Source: a virus. Taken from it: 64,000 bases of DNA. The notes beneath the pieces are model-generated. The model was not told where the DNA came from and ran no database searches. It saw only the letters and a list, made by a program, of their open reading frames with translations. Made by a program: the position numbers and the translations under genes. This document shows positions 25,805-33,771 of the stretch, piece by piece. The stretch spans positions 222,689-286,688 of the IMG/VR virus record IMGVR_UViG_3300004151_000006; one strand, 5' to 3'. Position 1 is the first letter of the stretch, and each line of letters begins with the position of its first letter.

Positions 25805-26449
25805 ATGACACAATTTAATATCCCTATCTTAAAAGTTCATCTCAATATGTTATCAAATAGAATTGTGGGCATGCTTGAGGAATCAAAACAAATAGAAAAA
25901 GCTATCAGCAGTGATCTTGATTCTATAAAGACAGTATTATCTGAATTTGCTATATTTGTATCTAACACTATATTCATAAGTGATTTACCAGATTTAAAAG
26001 ACACCACCTTTAAAACTGTTGATATGGATGTTGTTGTGGAAAACAATGATATTGTTATTAAATTAAAAGTATTGAGACATACAGTTTTAGAATCTTCCAT
26101 TACATTTAAACTAGATGAATTGACCCACTTTTTGAAACACACTACAGTGGTAGAAGAGAATTGTCATATTGATATCCCAGAAGTTTGGAAAGGTCAATAT
26201 ACGCTACCAACCATTGAAGAATTTAGTAATTATCAAATATGTATATTAAATAAACAAGTTGAAAGGTTGATTACGACATACCATAAAGATAATGTGAAGG
26301 TGTTAGATAGTGATGATGCAACATACATTACTGTATCAGTTAAACCAACAGTGAAAGTCACTAAGATGTTGAAGATCTATATCAGTGGTGCACATGAACA
26401 TGGTTTTATTGTTACACAAAAACCTATTGGAGATATTGATGTCAAATAA
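25805..26449 (+). CDS. hypothetical protein, 214 aa; third of three tandem paralogues
   Basis: ATG after ATAGGAGGAATGAC. N-terminal helix (RIVGMLEESKQIEKAIS), SEFAIFVSNTIFISDL at the position of GFYIGR, then beta-rich segments. It is more diverged than the other two. It overlaps the next gene by 11 bases. The function is unknown. Confidence 0.82.
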   Translation: MTQFNIPILKVHLNMLSNRIVGMLEESKQIEKAISSDLDSIKTVLSEFAIFVSNTIFISDLPDLKDTTFKTVDMDVVVENNDIVIKLKVLRHTVLESSITFKLDELTHFLKHTTVVEENCHIDIPEVWKGQYTLPTIEEFSNYQICILNKQVERLITTYHKDNVKVLDSDDATYITVSVKPTVKVTKMLKIYISGAHEHGFIVTQKPIGDIDVK

Positions 26450-26918
26450 GAATCTCATTAAAAATGAGGATGGTACATATTCTGTAGTATTGTGGGATTC
26501 GATTAAATCAAATATCAAATATGATCTCGATTCTATCGAGCAATGTATCATAGTACCAACTATTGGATTTAAATCGAGATGTGATGGTCGTATAGCATTT
26601 GGTGAACTGGACCCAATATATACAGAAAATATGGCTGAATACATGGAGATAAAAACAACGAATATTTCACATATGTTTACTGGAGTTGAATGTATCTGGC
26701 CAACAGAAGATAAACGTAGATTAGTGATAGCAGCTAGAGTGTTACCAATGGGTCCACATAAACGTCATTTACAAGACCATATTGATAATAATTGGGAATT
26801 GCAATTTAAGCCTAGATGGTTGGTAAATACAAATATCACACATACTGATGTAATATCTATAATTACTTTTGATTGGTACTACAATGCACCATATACTGTA
26901 TGTAAGGAGACACTATGA
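26439..26918 (+). CDS. hypothetical protein, 159 aa
   Basis: The frame is open from 26385; the ATG at 26439 after TTGGAGATATTG is the likely start (MSNKNLIKNEDGTYSVVLW). Contains a CIIVPTIGFKSRCDGRIAFG segment. No family is recognised. Its end overlaps the next start by 4 bases (ATGA). Confidence 0.8.
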   Translation: MSNKNLIKNEDGTYSVVLWDSIKSNIKYDLDSIEQCIIVPTIGFKSRCDGRIAFGELDPIYTENMAEYMEIKTTNISHMFTGVECIWPTEDKRRLVIAARVLPMGPHKRHLQDHIDNNWELQFKPRWLVNTNITHTDVISIITFDWYYNAPYTVCKETL

Positions 26919-27289
26919 CTATATCATCCGTGACTAAGATTTGTAATGCTTATGAAGCTGGATTTGGTACTGGTATGGAGCTTAAATTTACACATATAAA
27001 TCCATATTTTCTAGATACTGAAGAATCTAAAGCTTGGAGTATTGGACTTAAAGAAGGTGAGAAACGTAGTATGGAGATTGAAAAAAATAAGATCACACTC
27101 TCAGATAGATTTGAAGCTATGGATATAGAAAAACAAATGCTATTTAATGCAAAGTTTACTTCACAAATATTGACAAATGCTACTATTAAAGAAGCATTGA
27201 AGCTATGTGATTTATTGATAGAAAATGTGCCAGATGAACAAGTGATACTCTATAGATCAGCTTTGGGTATTGTGACCAAAATAGACTAA
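26915..27289 (+). CDS. small protein with RMF/CrpP-like motif
   Basis: ATG after AAGGAGACACT, overlapping the previous stop. The first 45 residues read AYEAGFGTGMELKF, then HINPYFLDTEESKAWSIGLKEG: the AYxxGxxAG...NPY...AWxxGxxxG pattern seen in ribosome modulation factor and in CrpP-like proteins common on phages and plasmids. The remaining 80 residues are helical and acidic. If the resemblance is real, it could bind ribosomes or RNA, but short motifs like this are easily over-read. Confidence 0.72.
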   Translation: MTISSVTKICNAYEAGFGTGMELKFTHINPYFLDTEESKAWSIGLKEGEKRSMEIEKNKITLSDRFEAMDIEKQMLFNAKFTSQILTNATIKEALKLCDLLIENVPDEQVILYRSALGIVTKID

Positions 27290-27300
27290 AATATATATCA
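27287..27300 (+). promoter_or_regulatory. phage promoter-like motif
   Basis: TAAAATATATATCA, starting within the stop codon of the RMF-like gene (no hairpin between), and fused to the dyad element at 27297-27345. Confidence 0.55.
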
Positions 27301-27345
27301 TTTCCTCGAAGACTCAGAAATGATGATGTCTCGAGGACTCGACAT
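27297..27345 (+). promoter_or_regulatory. tandem dyad element with CGAAGAC loop
   Basis: First dyad: arms ATCATTTC (27297-27304) and GAAATGAT (27317-27324), loop CTCGAAGACTCA. Second dyad: ATGTC (27326-27330) and GACAT (27341-27345), loop TCGAGGACTC. The second dyad is nearly identical to the one at 3338-3357. Confidence 0.65.
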
Positions 27346-27367
27346 GATCACCTATTCGGAGGGACAC

Positions 27368-27763
27368 ATGAAAAAAGAACACACAGTCTATTATCAAGTG
27401 TTAGTACTCTTATTGTGGGTAGGTGTTGCATATCTTGGTAAATGGGGATTTATTTCTTATGAACCTGGTATGCGCAATCAGACAGTGTTAAAGTTCACTA
27501 TCACAGATTTCATTATATATACTGCAATATTCTTTATCAACATAAAGATGTATCATTATTTTATTTCAGCAGCAGTATATTGGAATAAACATTTTAATAT
27601 GTTGCTATTTAGTATCATTATACTGGTACCATTTATTTATTTAGGTAAACATACCTATATGCAACTTGCATATGAGGGAATACTCAACATTATTAATGTG
27701 TACATGATAGATACTGTTTTGTGTACTATCTTTCATAAACGATATGAAAAGAGTCTTGCATAG
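27368..27763 (+). CDS. integral membrane protein, 131 aa, four helices
   Basis: The ATG at 27368 after CGGAGGGACAC is preferred to the upstream in-frame ATG at 27320, which lies in the dyad element. Four hydrophobic helices are visible (VLVLLLWVGVAYLGKWGF, DFIIYTAIFFINI, LLFSIIILVPFIYLG, GILNIINVYMIDTVLC) with a positive-inside pattern at both ends. No family is recognised. It is a single-gene unit under a dyad-bearing promoter. Confidence 0.82.
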   Translation: MKKEHTVYYQVLVLLLWVGVAYLGKWGFISYEPGMRNQTVLKFTITDFIIYTAIFFINIKMYHYFISAAVYWNKHFNMLLFSIIILVPFIYLGKHTYMQLAYEGILNIINVYMIDTVLCTIFHKRYEKSLA

Positions 27764-27876
27764 ACGGTGTAAATCATACTGTTTTACATAGTTTTATATC
27801 ACATATGGATCTGATATAGATCCACTACTGACAAAGGTTCTCATTCAACATCCTTTTACCTCAGGAGTACAGACTC
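27764..27876. other. intergenic stretch with a weak hairpin
   Basis: About 110 bases without a gene. A small dyad GGATCT/AGATCC lies at 27806-27822, and a TGTAAA/TTTACA dyad just after the preceding stop; neither resembles the long hairpins elsewhere. A CTCAGGAGTACAGACTC Shine-Dalgarno region precedes the next gene. No promoter consensus copy is seen. Confidence 0.4.
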
Positions 27877-28134
27877 ATGGCTATCAAAGTCATTGTCGAA
27901 GTCGAAGATGGGGATGTCACTGGCGTCCAGTCCAATGAAGCTATGGACGTCATGGTCTTCAATCGGGATAAGGCTGATCCGACTAGCTCTGACTATGTCG
28001 AGGATGCTCTTGGTGCACCTGCCCAGATGGCAGTGTTTCATGTGGAACCAGTCACAGATGTCGCTGATCTTTATGACACCTATGCGACCAGTCCCGATGC
28101 ACTGATTGATTGTGCATGTGAAAAAGAAGAATAG
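27877..28134 (+). CDS. small acidic protein, 85 aa
   Basis: ATG after CTCAGGAGTACAGACTC. Strongly acidic 85-residue protein (VIVEVEDGDVTGVQSNEAMD) ending CACEKEE; GC-richer codon use than its neighbours. No family is recognised. Single-gene unit ending at a hairpin. Confidence 0.8.
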   Translation: MAIKVIVEVEDGDVTGVQSNEAMDVMVFNRDKADPTSSDYVEDALGAPAQMAVFHVEPVTDVADLYDTYATSPDALIDCACEKEE

Positions 28135-28148
28135 TCAATAGTGTAGGA

Positions 28149-28180
28149 GTGGAGTAGGAGATCATGATCTCCTACTCCAC
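28149..28180. terminator. palindromic hairpin, likely terminator
   Basis: 16-bp perfect arms centred on GAGATCATGATCTC, about 14 bases after the stop; T-rich DNA follows at 28199-28212. Confidence 0.75.
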
Positions 28181-28232
28181 CACTCTATCTTATGCACCTT
28201 TTACTTTTTCTCTACTAGGAGGGATACCATCC

Positions 28233-28880
28233 ATGGATGCTCAGACGACTGCTCCGACTGAAGGTCAGGAGACTCCTAAGACTCCTGATTTCGAACAAGC
28301 ATATGGTGTGATCCAACATCTGGAAACACTCATTGAGATGCTCAAACGTACTCCTGATCTTAAGATCCAGATCAATGATGCATTCAATTTCTTTTATCTT
28401 TGTATGCCCTTTTTCAAAAATGAAGTATTTTATGAAAATGTATTTGAAGAATTTTATCCTAAGGATAATCCCTCGCATGATATCGTGAAGCCCATGTTTG
28501 ATATGATGATGATCAGATACAAAGAGATGTTTGGATTTGAAAAAGTGAATATGTTATCTCCTGAAGACTTTCAAAAACTCTTGTATCAAGGTGCTGTACT
28601 TAAAGAAGAATATGAGATGTTTACTGGACAAAAGCCCATGGATACTCCTCCTCAGATGGATCCTAATATGGAAGCACAATTACGTGAACGTAATATTAAT
28701 TTGAATGATCTGAAGATCGATCCCAGTAAGATGGAGACTATCCATCTGGATCCTTCTCAGATGGAGACGATCCATATTGATCCTAAAGATGTGGGTAATG
28801 TGGAAGATATTATGGGTGATCTCAGTACCGGGTCTACTGTAGTGGATGAAGCTATCAAAGATACATTAAATCAGAAATAA
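28233..28880 (+). CDS. hypothetical protein, 215 aa, with C-terminal decapeptide-type repeats
   Basis: The frame is open from 28164; the ATG at 28233 after AGGAGGGATACCATCC is the start. The first 20 residues are Thr/Pro-rich. A helical acidic core follows, then a Met/Pro-rich segment with short repeats (IDPSKMETIH, LDPSQMETIH, IDPKDVGNVE). No family is recognised. It forms a unit with the 42-residue gene after it. Confidence 0.8.
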   Translation: MDAQTTAPTEGQETPKTPDFEQAYGVIQHLETLIEMLKRTPDLKIQINDAFNFFYLCMPFFKNEVFYENVFEEFYPKDNPSHDIVKPMFDMMMIRYKEMFGFEKVNMLSPEDFQKLLYQGAVLKEEYEMFTGQKPMDTPPQMDPNMEAQLRERNINLNDLKIDPSKMETIHLDPSQMETIHIDPKDVGNVEDIMGDLSTGSTVVDEAIKDTLNQK

Positions 28881-28903
28881 TAATAGTATAGGAGGAAGAG
28901 ATC

Positions 28904-29032
28904 ATGCGCAAATATACCTTTGGTGGTGGTGGATCTGTCCAGACAATGGGTGGAGCTAGTGGATGTGTTGGTGGAGCTGGTGCTAAAGATCCTGGGGTCA
29001 AACACCCTGTGGAAAAGAGCACTGGTAAATAA
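28904..29032 (+). CDS. small glycine-rich protein, 42 aa
   Basis: ATG after TAGGAGGAAGAGATC, a strong Shine-Dalgarno, 23 bases downstream of the previous stop. The 42-residue product is rich in Gly (FGGGGSV, GGASGCVGGAGA) and ends in a basic tail (KHPVEKSTGK). No family is recognised. Good initiation context and position between a gene and a hairpin support it as real. Confidence 0.6.
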   Translation: MRKYTFGGGGSVQTMGGASGCVGGAGAKDPGVKHPVEKSTGK

Positions 29033-29055
29033 ACGTCAAGTGACTGTAGTCATCT

Positions 29056-29091
29056 ACACCTACACCGGGGGATATCCCCCGGTGTAGGTGT
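29056..29091. terminator. perfect 36-base palindrome, likely terminator
   Basis: 18-bp arms centred on CGGGGGATATCCCCCG, 23 bases after the small gene. Confidence 0.8.
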
Positions 29092-29095
29092 GATA

Positions 29096-29109
29096 TTAAA
29101 TATATATTT
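29096..29109 (+). promoter_or_regulatory. phage promoter-like motif
   Basis: TTAAATATATATTT, 5 bases after the palindrome; presumed promoter of the endonuclease gene. Confidence 0.55.
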
Positions 29110-29179
29110 TTTCATACGAAATATAAACATATATTATTATCATGTATTGGATAGATCATCACTACAGGAGCATCTCACG

Positions 29180-30610
29180 ATGTTGACTATATCTAAAGAT
29201 CCTAGGGATACCACAGATCCTTCAGAAATAGATCCATTCTACGATAACACCATATCAAATGAACAATATTTCCTTCAAGCTATAATAAATGGAAGATTTA
29301 TATTGGAAGGTGATGATCATATCATCTATGATACTAAACGAAATATACGTACTATTTTTGATTTTAATAAAGTATTACCTGAAGGTGTCAAAAAGTCAAA
29401 TTACCTCAAATATGAAATCAATCTTTATTCACCCATTAAGAAACGTAGAAAGATCTATCTTCATAAGTTTGTATGGATGTACTATACGAGATCATTAGTC
29501 CCAGAGGGACATGCCATCATACACAAGGATGATAATATCTACAATTGTCAATATTCCAATCTCAAGATGCAATACCCGAGGATAGAAGATCCATCTTTCT
29601 TTGATACTACGATATCTGATGTTGACTGGTACTATAGTCAAGTACTCCAAGATCGATTTGAGATGAGAGACGATGGCAATCAAATCTATGATAAAAGACG
29701 AGATAAAGTGACTACTCCTGGAAAACGAATGGGTGAAGAACATGATCCTGATAATACTAAAAAGAAATTTGAATATAACATCGTGGCTACCAATAAAGTT
29801 CTCTATAATAGAAAGATTCAATATCATAGATTGGCTTGGATGATCTATCATAAGCAAGCTATACCAGAAAGTTATGAGATTCACCATATTGATCATAATA
29901 GACAAAATAACAGTAAAGATAACTTACAACTACTTTCTAAGAGTGAACATACGCAGTTGCACCAACAAGATCTTGAATATGTGGATGCCAGAACTGTATT
30001 AAGAAAATACCTACTTTCATTAAAGAGAAAATATTATCTTACTGATCATCAACTATGTTTTACATGTAAGCGTTATCTACCAATAAAAGAATTTGATATA
30101 ATTATTGAAGGGTCATATTGTTGCAATGAATGTATGTCTTTAAAGAAAGCTGGTTTGGAGAATAATATTTATAAGTTTTCAGAAGGTATCTTAGATGATA
30201 CAACGGTGTTAAATATTCGATTTGGATTTCACATAATGAATAAAAAGTTTAGATCCTTACTTTATAAATATCAAGATACTGGCATTACTAAAGAGCAGCT
30301 TAAAGATCTATTGCTTGGAAATACATATACTCATTTACCTAAATTGTTTGGTATCAGAGAATTCCCATATAGGTCAGAACTAAGTATTGATAGATTAGAA
30401 TATTGTCATATACAAAACGCTATGACCTATGGTGGATTTACTTTAGAAGAAATATCAAAGATGTTTGGTAGACCTGAGATGATGGTAGAATATGTATTAT
30501 TAACTGGACAGTATAAAGAAAAATTAGAACTTGAAATGGAGATACAAAGTGTAATCAATAAAATTCGGTATGGTGTATCATCTGAATGTAATATTAATTA
30601 TTTTGCATAG
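29180..30610 (+). CDS. HNH homing-type endonuclease with two HNH-like modules and a zinc finger
   Basis: The ATG at 29180 (after CAGGAGCATCTCACG) is preferred to the upstream in-frame ATG at 29090, which overlaps the promoter. The 476-residue product has a first, degenerate module at about residues 95-135 (LHKFVWMYYTRSLVPEG, then AIIHKDDNIYNCQYSNLKM) and a canonical HNH at about 217-262 (HRLAWMIYHKQAIPE, then IHHIDHNRQNNSKDNLQLL and SKSEHTQLH). A Cys4 finger follows (CFTCKRYLP...CCNEC), then a helical C-terminus that may bind DNA. The family makes a nick or double-strand break at a specific site and is mobile. It stands alone, convergent with the polymerase beta-prime gene. It could in principle mobilise the group I intron in trans, but nothing proves this. 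Confidence 0.88.
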   Translation: MLTISKDPRDTTDPSEIDPFYDNTISNEQYFLQAIINGRFILEGDDHIIYDTKRNIRTIFDFNKVLPEGVKKSNYLKYEINLYSPIKKRRKIYLHKFVWMYYTRSLVPEGHAIIHKDDNIYNCQYSNLKMQYPRIEDPSFFDTTISDVDWYYSQVLQDRFEMRDDGNQIYDKRRDKVTTPGKRMGEEHDPDNTKKKFEYNIVATNKVLYNRKIQYHRLAWMIYHKQAIPESYEIHHIDHNRQNNSKDNLQLLSKSEHTQLHQQDLEYVDARTVLRKYLLSLKRKYYLTDHQLCFTCKRYLPIKEFDIIIEGSYCCNECMSLKKAGLENNIYKFSEGILDDTTVLNIRFGFHIMNKKFRSLLYKYQDTGITKEQLKDLLLGNTYTHLPKLFGIREFPYRSELSIDRLEYCHIQNAMTYGGFTLEEISKMFGRPEMMVEYVLLTGQYKEKLELEMEIQSVINKIRYGVSSECNINYFA

Positions 30611-30622
30611 TTAAATACATAG

Positions 30623-30656
30623 TGGCATCAGACCCACATATGTGGGTCTGATGCCA
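30623..30656. terminator. bidirectional terminator palindrome
   Basis: 34-base perfect inverted repeat centred on CCCACATATGTGGG between two convergent genes; probably works for both. Confidence 0.82.
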
Positions 30657-30665
30657 TCATAACTA

Positions 30666-32771
30666 TTAGATATAATTTTTTTCGGCAGTATTGGGTTCTC
30701 TACTAAGCATGTGAAATGTATAACCACCAATTTTACAATTCTTTAACCCCGTATTCAAATGTCCAGCACTATTAACTACACTGAATGGTTGTTGATAAAA
30801 GTTTTCCATTTCATGGTTAGCCTCTTCTGATAATGTCACAATAGCTGATAAAACATCACCATCTACGTCAGCATCATACGTAGCGAAAGTACTACTATGC
30901 ACGCACATACTGTCTTGAGATTGACCATTATAAATTGGATATCTTGGTAATATTACTTTGATATCACTGATAGGATGAATGAGTTCTACTGTTCTATTTG
31001 GTTCAGTAGTTTGGATATTGATACGTGTAGGTAAAATACCAAATACATTAAGAATGGGATATCTCGTAGCAGTAGTGTGGTGTGGTGGATCACTGAGATT
31101 GATTTTGACATAAGCAACAATATAAAACATTTCTACATATGTGAGTGGTCTTAGATGCTTTGGATCATATACTCTAGTCTTAAGCCATCTGAGTTTAGGT
31201 TTATCTTTAGGTCTAAGTTCTGGAGATAATGTATATCCAGTCTGTAAAGTAAAGAGACTATCAAACAAATACCCATCAATTTCATCAGCTATCTCTTTGA
31301 CACGTTTGTGTTCTAATTGGGCTACTGGGGAGTAATACATGACTTCCATATGACCAGTGGGATCAATGAGTACTGGAGTATCCTTAGTAGTAGGCTTAGG
31401 CTTGAATCCAAATTCTTTAGCCAGCCTATCAAAAGTCTCTTTAGATATTGTGACATCTAAGTCTTCATTATTACCATCTGGATATCCATGGGCCATGAGT
31501 GCTGCACTCCCAGAGATCACAGCTTCATCTTTAGGAATGTTGTATTGATCCAACAATTCAAGATATTTGATATCTTGGATACCCCAACTAGGTTTATTTT
31601 CTAATGCTTCAGCAAAGTCATTTTTATTTCTTAAAAGATAGATTTGATCACCCATGTCATATACAAGATAAAGATATTGGAATTTACCAGCTTCATCTTT
31701 GATAGCCACTGGGAGATGTCGAATATTCTCATTCCTAAAGAGATTGATGAGTTTGGTGATACCATCACTGGTAGTAAAGAGTACCCTATCTTCATCTTTG
31801 ATAGTGAAGTATTTGAGTTCTAAAGTCTTAGAGTCTATGAGACTATAATTGATAGAAGTGTTATCAAAGATCTGATTGAAAAACATATCTTTGATACCAT
31901 GGATCATGAGTGGTGTAGATCCTTTAGCCACTTGGAATAGTGGTAACATCGTTTCATCTGCTTTGAAATATTTAGGATCCAAAGGAGATTTGACTCTGGA
32001 TAAAGGAGGTGAAGTGATGACATTTCTATTACCTAAAGCTACATTTCTAGCAGCAAACTTTCCTTGAGCAAATCCTTTTTTACCAGTCATGAGATTTTCT
32101 ATATATTCATATATTTGTACAGTGCGCATCTGGATATTAAATCTTAGACTATCAAAGATAGCATTGTCTTCTTCCATCTCTGGCATGGCTTGAGCAAGAC
32201 TCAAGAGTCCAAGATAAAACTTATTGATATCTTCACTTTCTATTTTACCATCTTCATTTCGAACATCTCTGACTCCAGCAGCTATCACGATATATTTATC
32301 TATCATCAAGATATTTCTATATTTATCTAAGATAGAGAGTTTATCTTTACGTTTTAAAGATTCTGTTTCTTTAAATTCTATCTTTGGAAACCATTTTAAA
32401 AAGAAACTATATCCAGTACCTGCAGTAGGATCCATCATCTCAGCTCTCACTAATTCTCTGATATCCTTATCATATTTAGCATAGGTCTTACCAGAGAGGA
32501 TCTCACCATAGAGTCCTTTGAGTGAGACTATAGTCTTATATACCAATGGTTGAAAGATCTGTGTACGGAGATCAATATATCCACGTTGAAAGAGTCTAGT
32601 AGATGATCCCACTTGACCAAAGATGACTTCAGAGAAAAGACCTTCTGGATGGAAGGTCATGGTAGAGGGTTCATAGATTTGATGTGAAGTGATGGGGAGA
32701 CATTGATTTTTTTGGATATAAGACTTTGGATCCAATAATTTGATGTTGATGGGTGGGCGTAACTTTTGCAT
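30666..32771 (-). CDS. phage RNA polymerase beta-prime-like subunit, N-terminal half
   Basis: On the minus strand, the ATG at 32771 follows AAGGAGTAGAC; an in-frame ATG 12 codons upstream lacks a good site. The 701-residue product begins with the beta-prime start region (HPEGLFSEVIFGQVG; compare GLFCxxIFGP). KFAARNVALGNRNVITS resembles the RxDYSGRSVI region, and ATYDADVDGD at about 632-639 is the active-site loop (NADFDGD in bacteria), with all three Mg-binding Asp at 635, 637 and 639. The protein stops about 60 residues later, so bridge helix and trigger loop must be on a separate gene outside the window, as in phiKZ-type phages. Between these regions sits a nucleotidyltransferase-like domain (SGSAAL at 420-425, DLD at 437-439) matching the one in the beta subunit. 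Confidence 0.88.
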   Translation of the reverse strand: MQKLRPPINIKLLDPKSYIQKNQCLPITSHQIYEPSTMTFHPEGLFSEVIFGQVGSSTRLFQRGYIDLRTQIFQPLVYKTIVSLKGLYGEILSGKTYAKYDKDIRELVRAEMMDPTAGTGYSFFLKWFPKIEFKETESLKRKDKLSILDKYRNILMIDKYIVIAAGVRDVRNEDGKIESEDINKFYLGLLSLAQAMPEMEEDNAIFDSLRFNIQMRTVQIYEYIENLMTGKKGFAQGKFAARNVALGNRNVITSPPLSRVKSPLDPKYFKADETMLPLFQVAKGSTPLMIHGIKDMFFNQIFDNTSINYSLIDSKTLELKYFTIKDEDRVLFTTSDGITKLINLFRNENIRHLPVAIKDEAGKFQYLYLVYDMGDQIYLLRNKNDFAEALENKPSWGIQDIKYLELLDQYNIPKDEAVISGSAALMAHGYPDGNNEDLDVTISKETFDRLAKEFGFKPKPTTKDTPVLIDPTGHMEVMYYSPVAQLEHKRVKEIADEIDGYLFDSLFTLQTGYTLSPELRPKDKPKLRWLKTRVYDPKHLRPLTYVEMFYIVAYVKINLSDPPHHTTATRYPILNVFGILPTRINIQTTEPNRTVELIHPISDIKVILPRYPIYNGQSQDSMCVHSSTFATYDADVDGDVLSAIVTLSEEANHEMENFYQQPFSVVNSAGHLNTGLKNCKIGGYTFHMLSREPNTAEKNYI

Positions 32772-32895
32772 GTCTACTCCTTTTATTGGATGATGGGATC
32801 TTTCCATCTTATAGCTTTATGGTATACATTGGGATGAAAGAGTCTATCTCTCTTATCCTTATATATAAGACCTTTCAGATAGAGGAGTATCTTAG
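32772..32895. promoter_or_regulatory. divergent intergenic region
   Basis: Between the minus-strand beta-prime gene and the plus-strand 291-residue gene. It contains the minus-strand Shine-Dalgarno, an AT palindrome TTATATATAA at about 32860-32869, and a weak CTATCT/AGATAG dyad. No consensus promoter copy is seen, so the promoters here may be of another class. Confidence 0.4.
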
Positions 32896-33771
32896 ATGGA
32901 AAAGCCATCTCCTTTTAGTCATGTCAGTGAACGCAGTGTGCAACAATTCCAATCAAAGATCATTGAACAAGAAATTGAACCCATCAAAAATATATACTTC
33001 GATCTTCGATGTTTAAAAGATATCCAATTAGGTGCATTACTTACTTTAGTATATGAGAAACATGATGAAGAAGCTTATAAATATATTTTATCTAGGTTAC
33101 ACATATATAGAACACGTATGTATAATGATACCATGCAATATTTTCCAGATCTCACATATACCGAAGAACAGATTTGTGAGCGTTTAGCTGATCCACTTTA
33201 TACTGATAAGATTTTAGCATTGTCTCCCACTACAGGATGTTACGAAAACTTACATCGTATTTTATATGTAATTAAGCGCAGAAATGATCATTTTGATAGA
33301 CAGTATCCAACACGTATCATCTTTAATGTACATCCATTTAAATTAACTCCAGTGATACAGAATTTCTTTACTCGTGTCATCTATCAAATCTGTCCCCACT
33401 TTAAAGTGGGATTCATTCAAAAACCTCTTAAACAATTACAATTATCCTCACTCATGGAAAACGGTAAGATACAATTTAAGATCTTTTTTATTTGGGATGC
33501 TTGGGATACTTTTTTATCTGATGATAGTCATCTCAAGACTGCATTTACTGAAGATATGCTTTTTTTTAATACACAAATTTATAGTAGTAAGAAATTCCAA
33601 GTACAATTGAATGAAGATCAATTAGAAGAAGGATATCATAATCTTAATATATTAAAAGGTTATTTCAATATTTGTTGTGATTTTGAATATGCTGATTTTG
33701 AAGTATGTTTACACGATCCCAGTGATGATCATGATGATCATCAGCCCATAGAGGAGCAGGCTTGTGGCTAA
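32896..33771 (+). CDS. hypothetical protein, 291 aa
   Basis: ATG at 32896 after AGAGGAGTATCTTAG. Soluble protein (MEKPSPFSHVSERSVQQFQ) with an acidic, His/Asp-rich tail (DPSDDHDDHQPIEEQACG). It overlaps the giant virion gene by 8 bases and is probably translationally coupled to it, suggesting a virion or assembly role. No family is recognised. Confidence 0.82.
   Translation: MEKPSPFSHVSERSVQQFQSKIIEQEIEPIKNIYFDLRCLKDIQLGALLTLVYEKHDEEAYKYILSRLHIYRTRMYNDTMQYFPDLTYTEEQICERLADPLYTDKILALSPTTGCYENLHRILYVIKRRNDHFDRQYPTRIIFNVHPFKLTPVIQNFFTRVIYQICPHFKVGFIQKPLKQLQLSSLMENGKIQFKIFFIWDAWDTFLSDDSHLKTAFTEDMLFFNTQIYSSKKFQVQLNEDQLEEGYHNLNILKGYFNICCDFEYADFEVCLHDPSDDHDDHQPIEEQACG

Noticed and set aside
32753-33016. 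Plus-strand frame across the divergent region
   Set aside because: It overlaps the well-supported 291-residue gene in another frame and the start of beta-prime.
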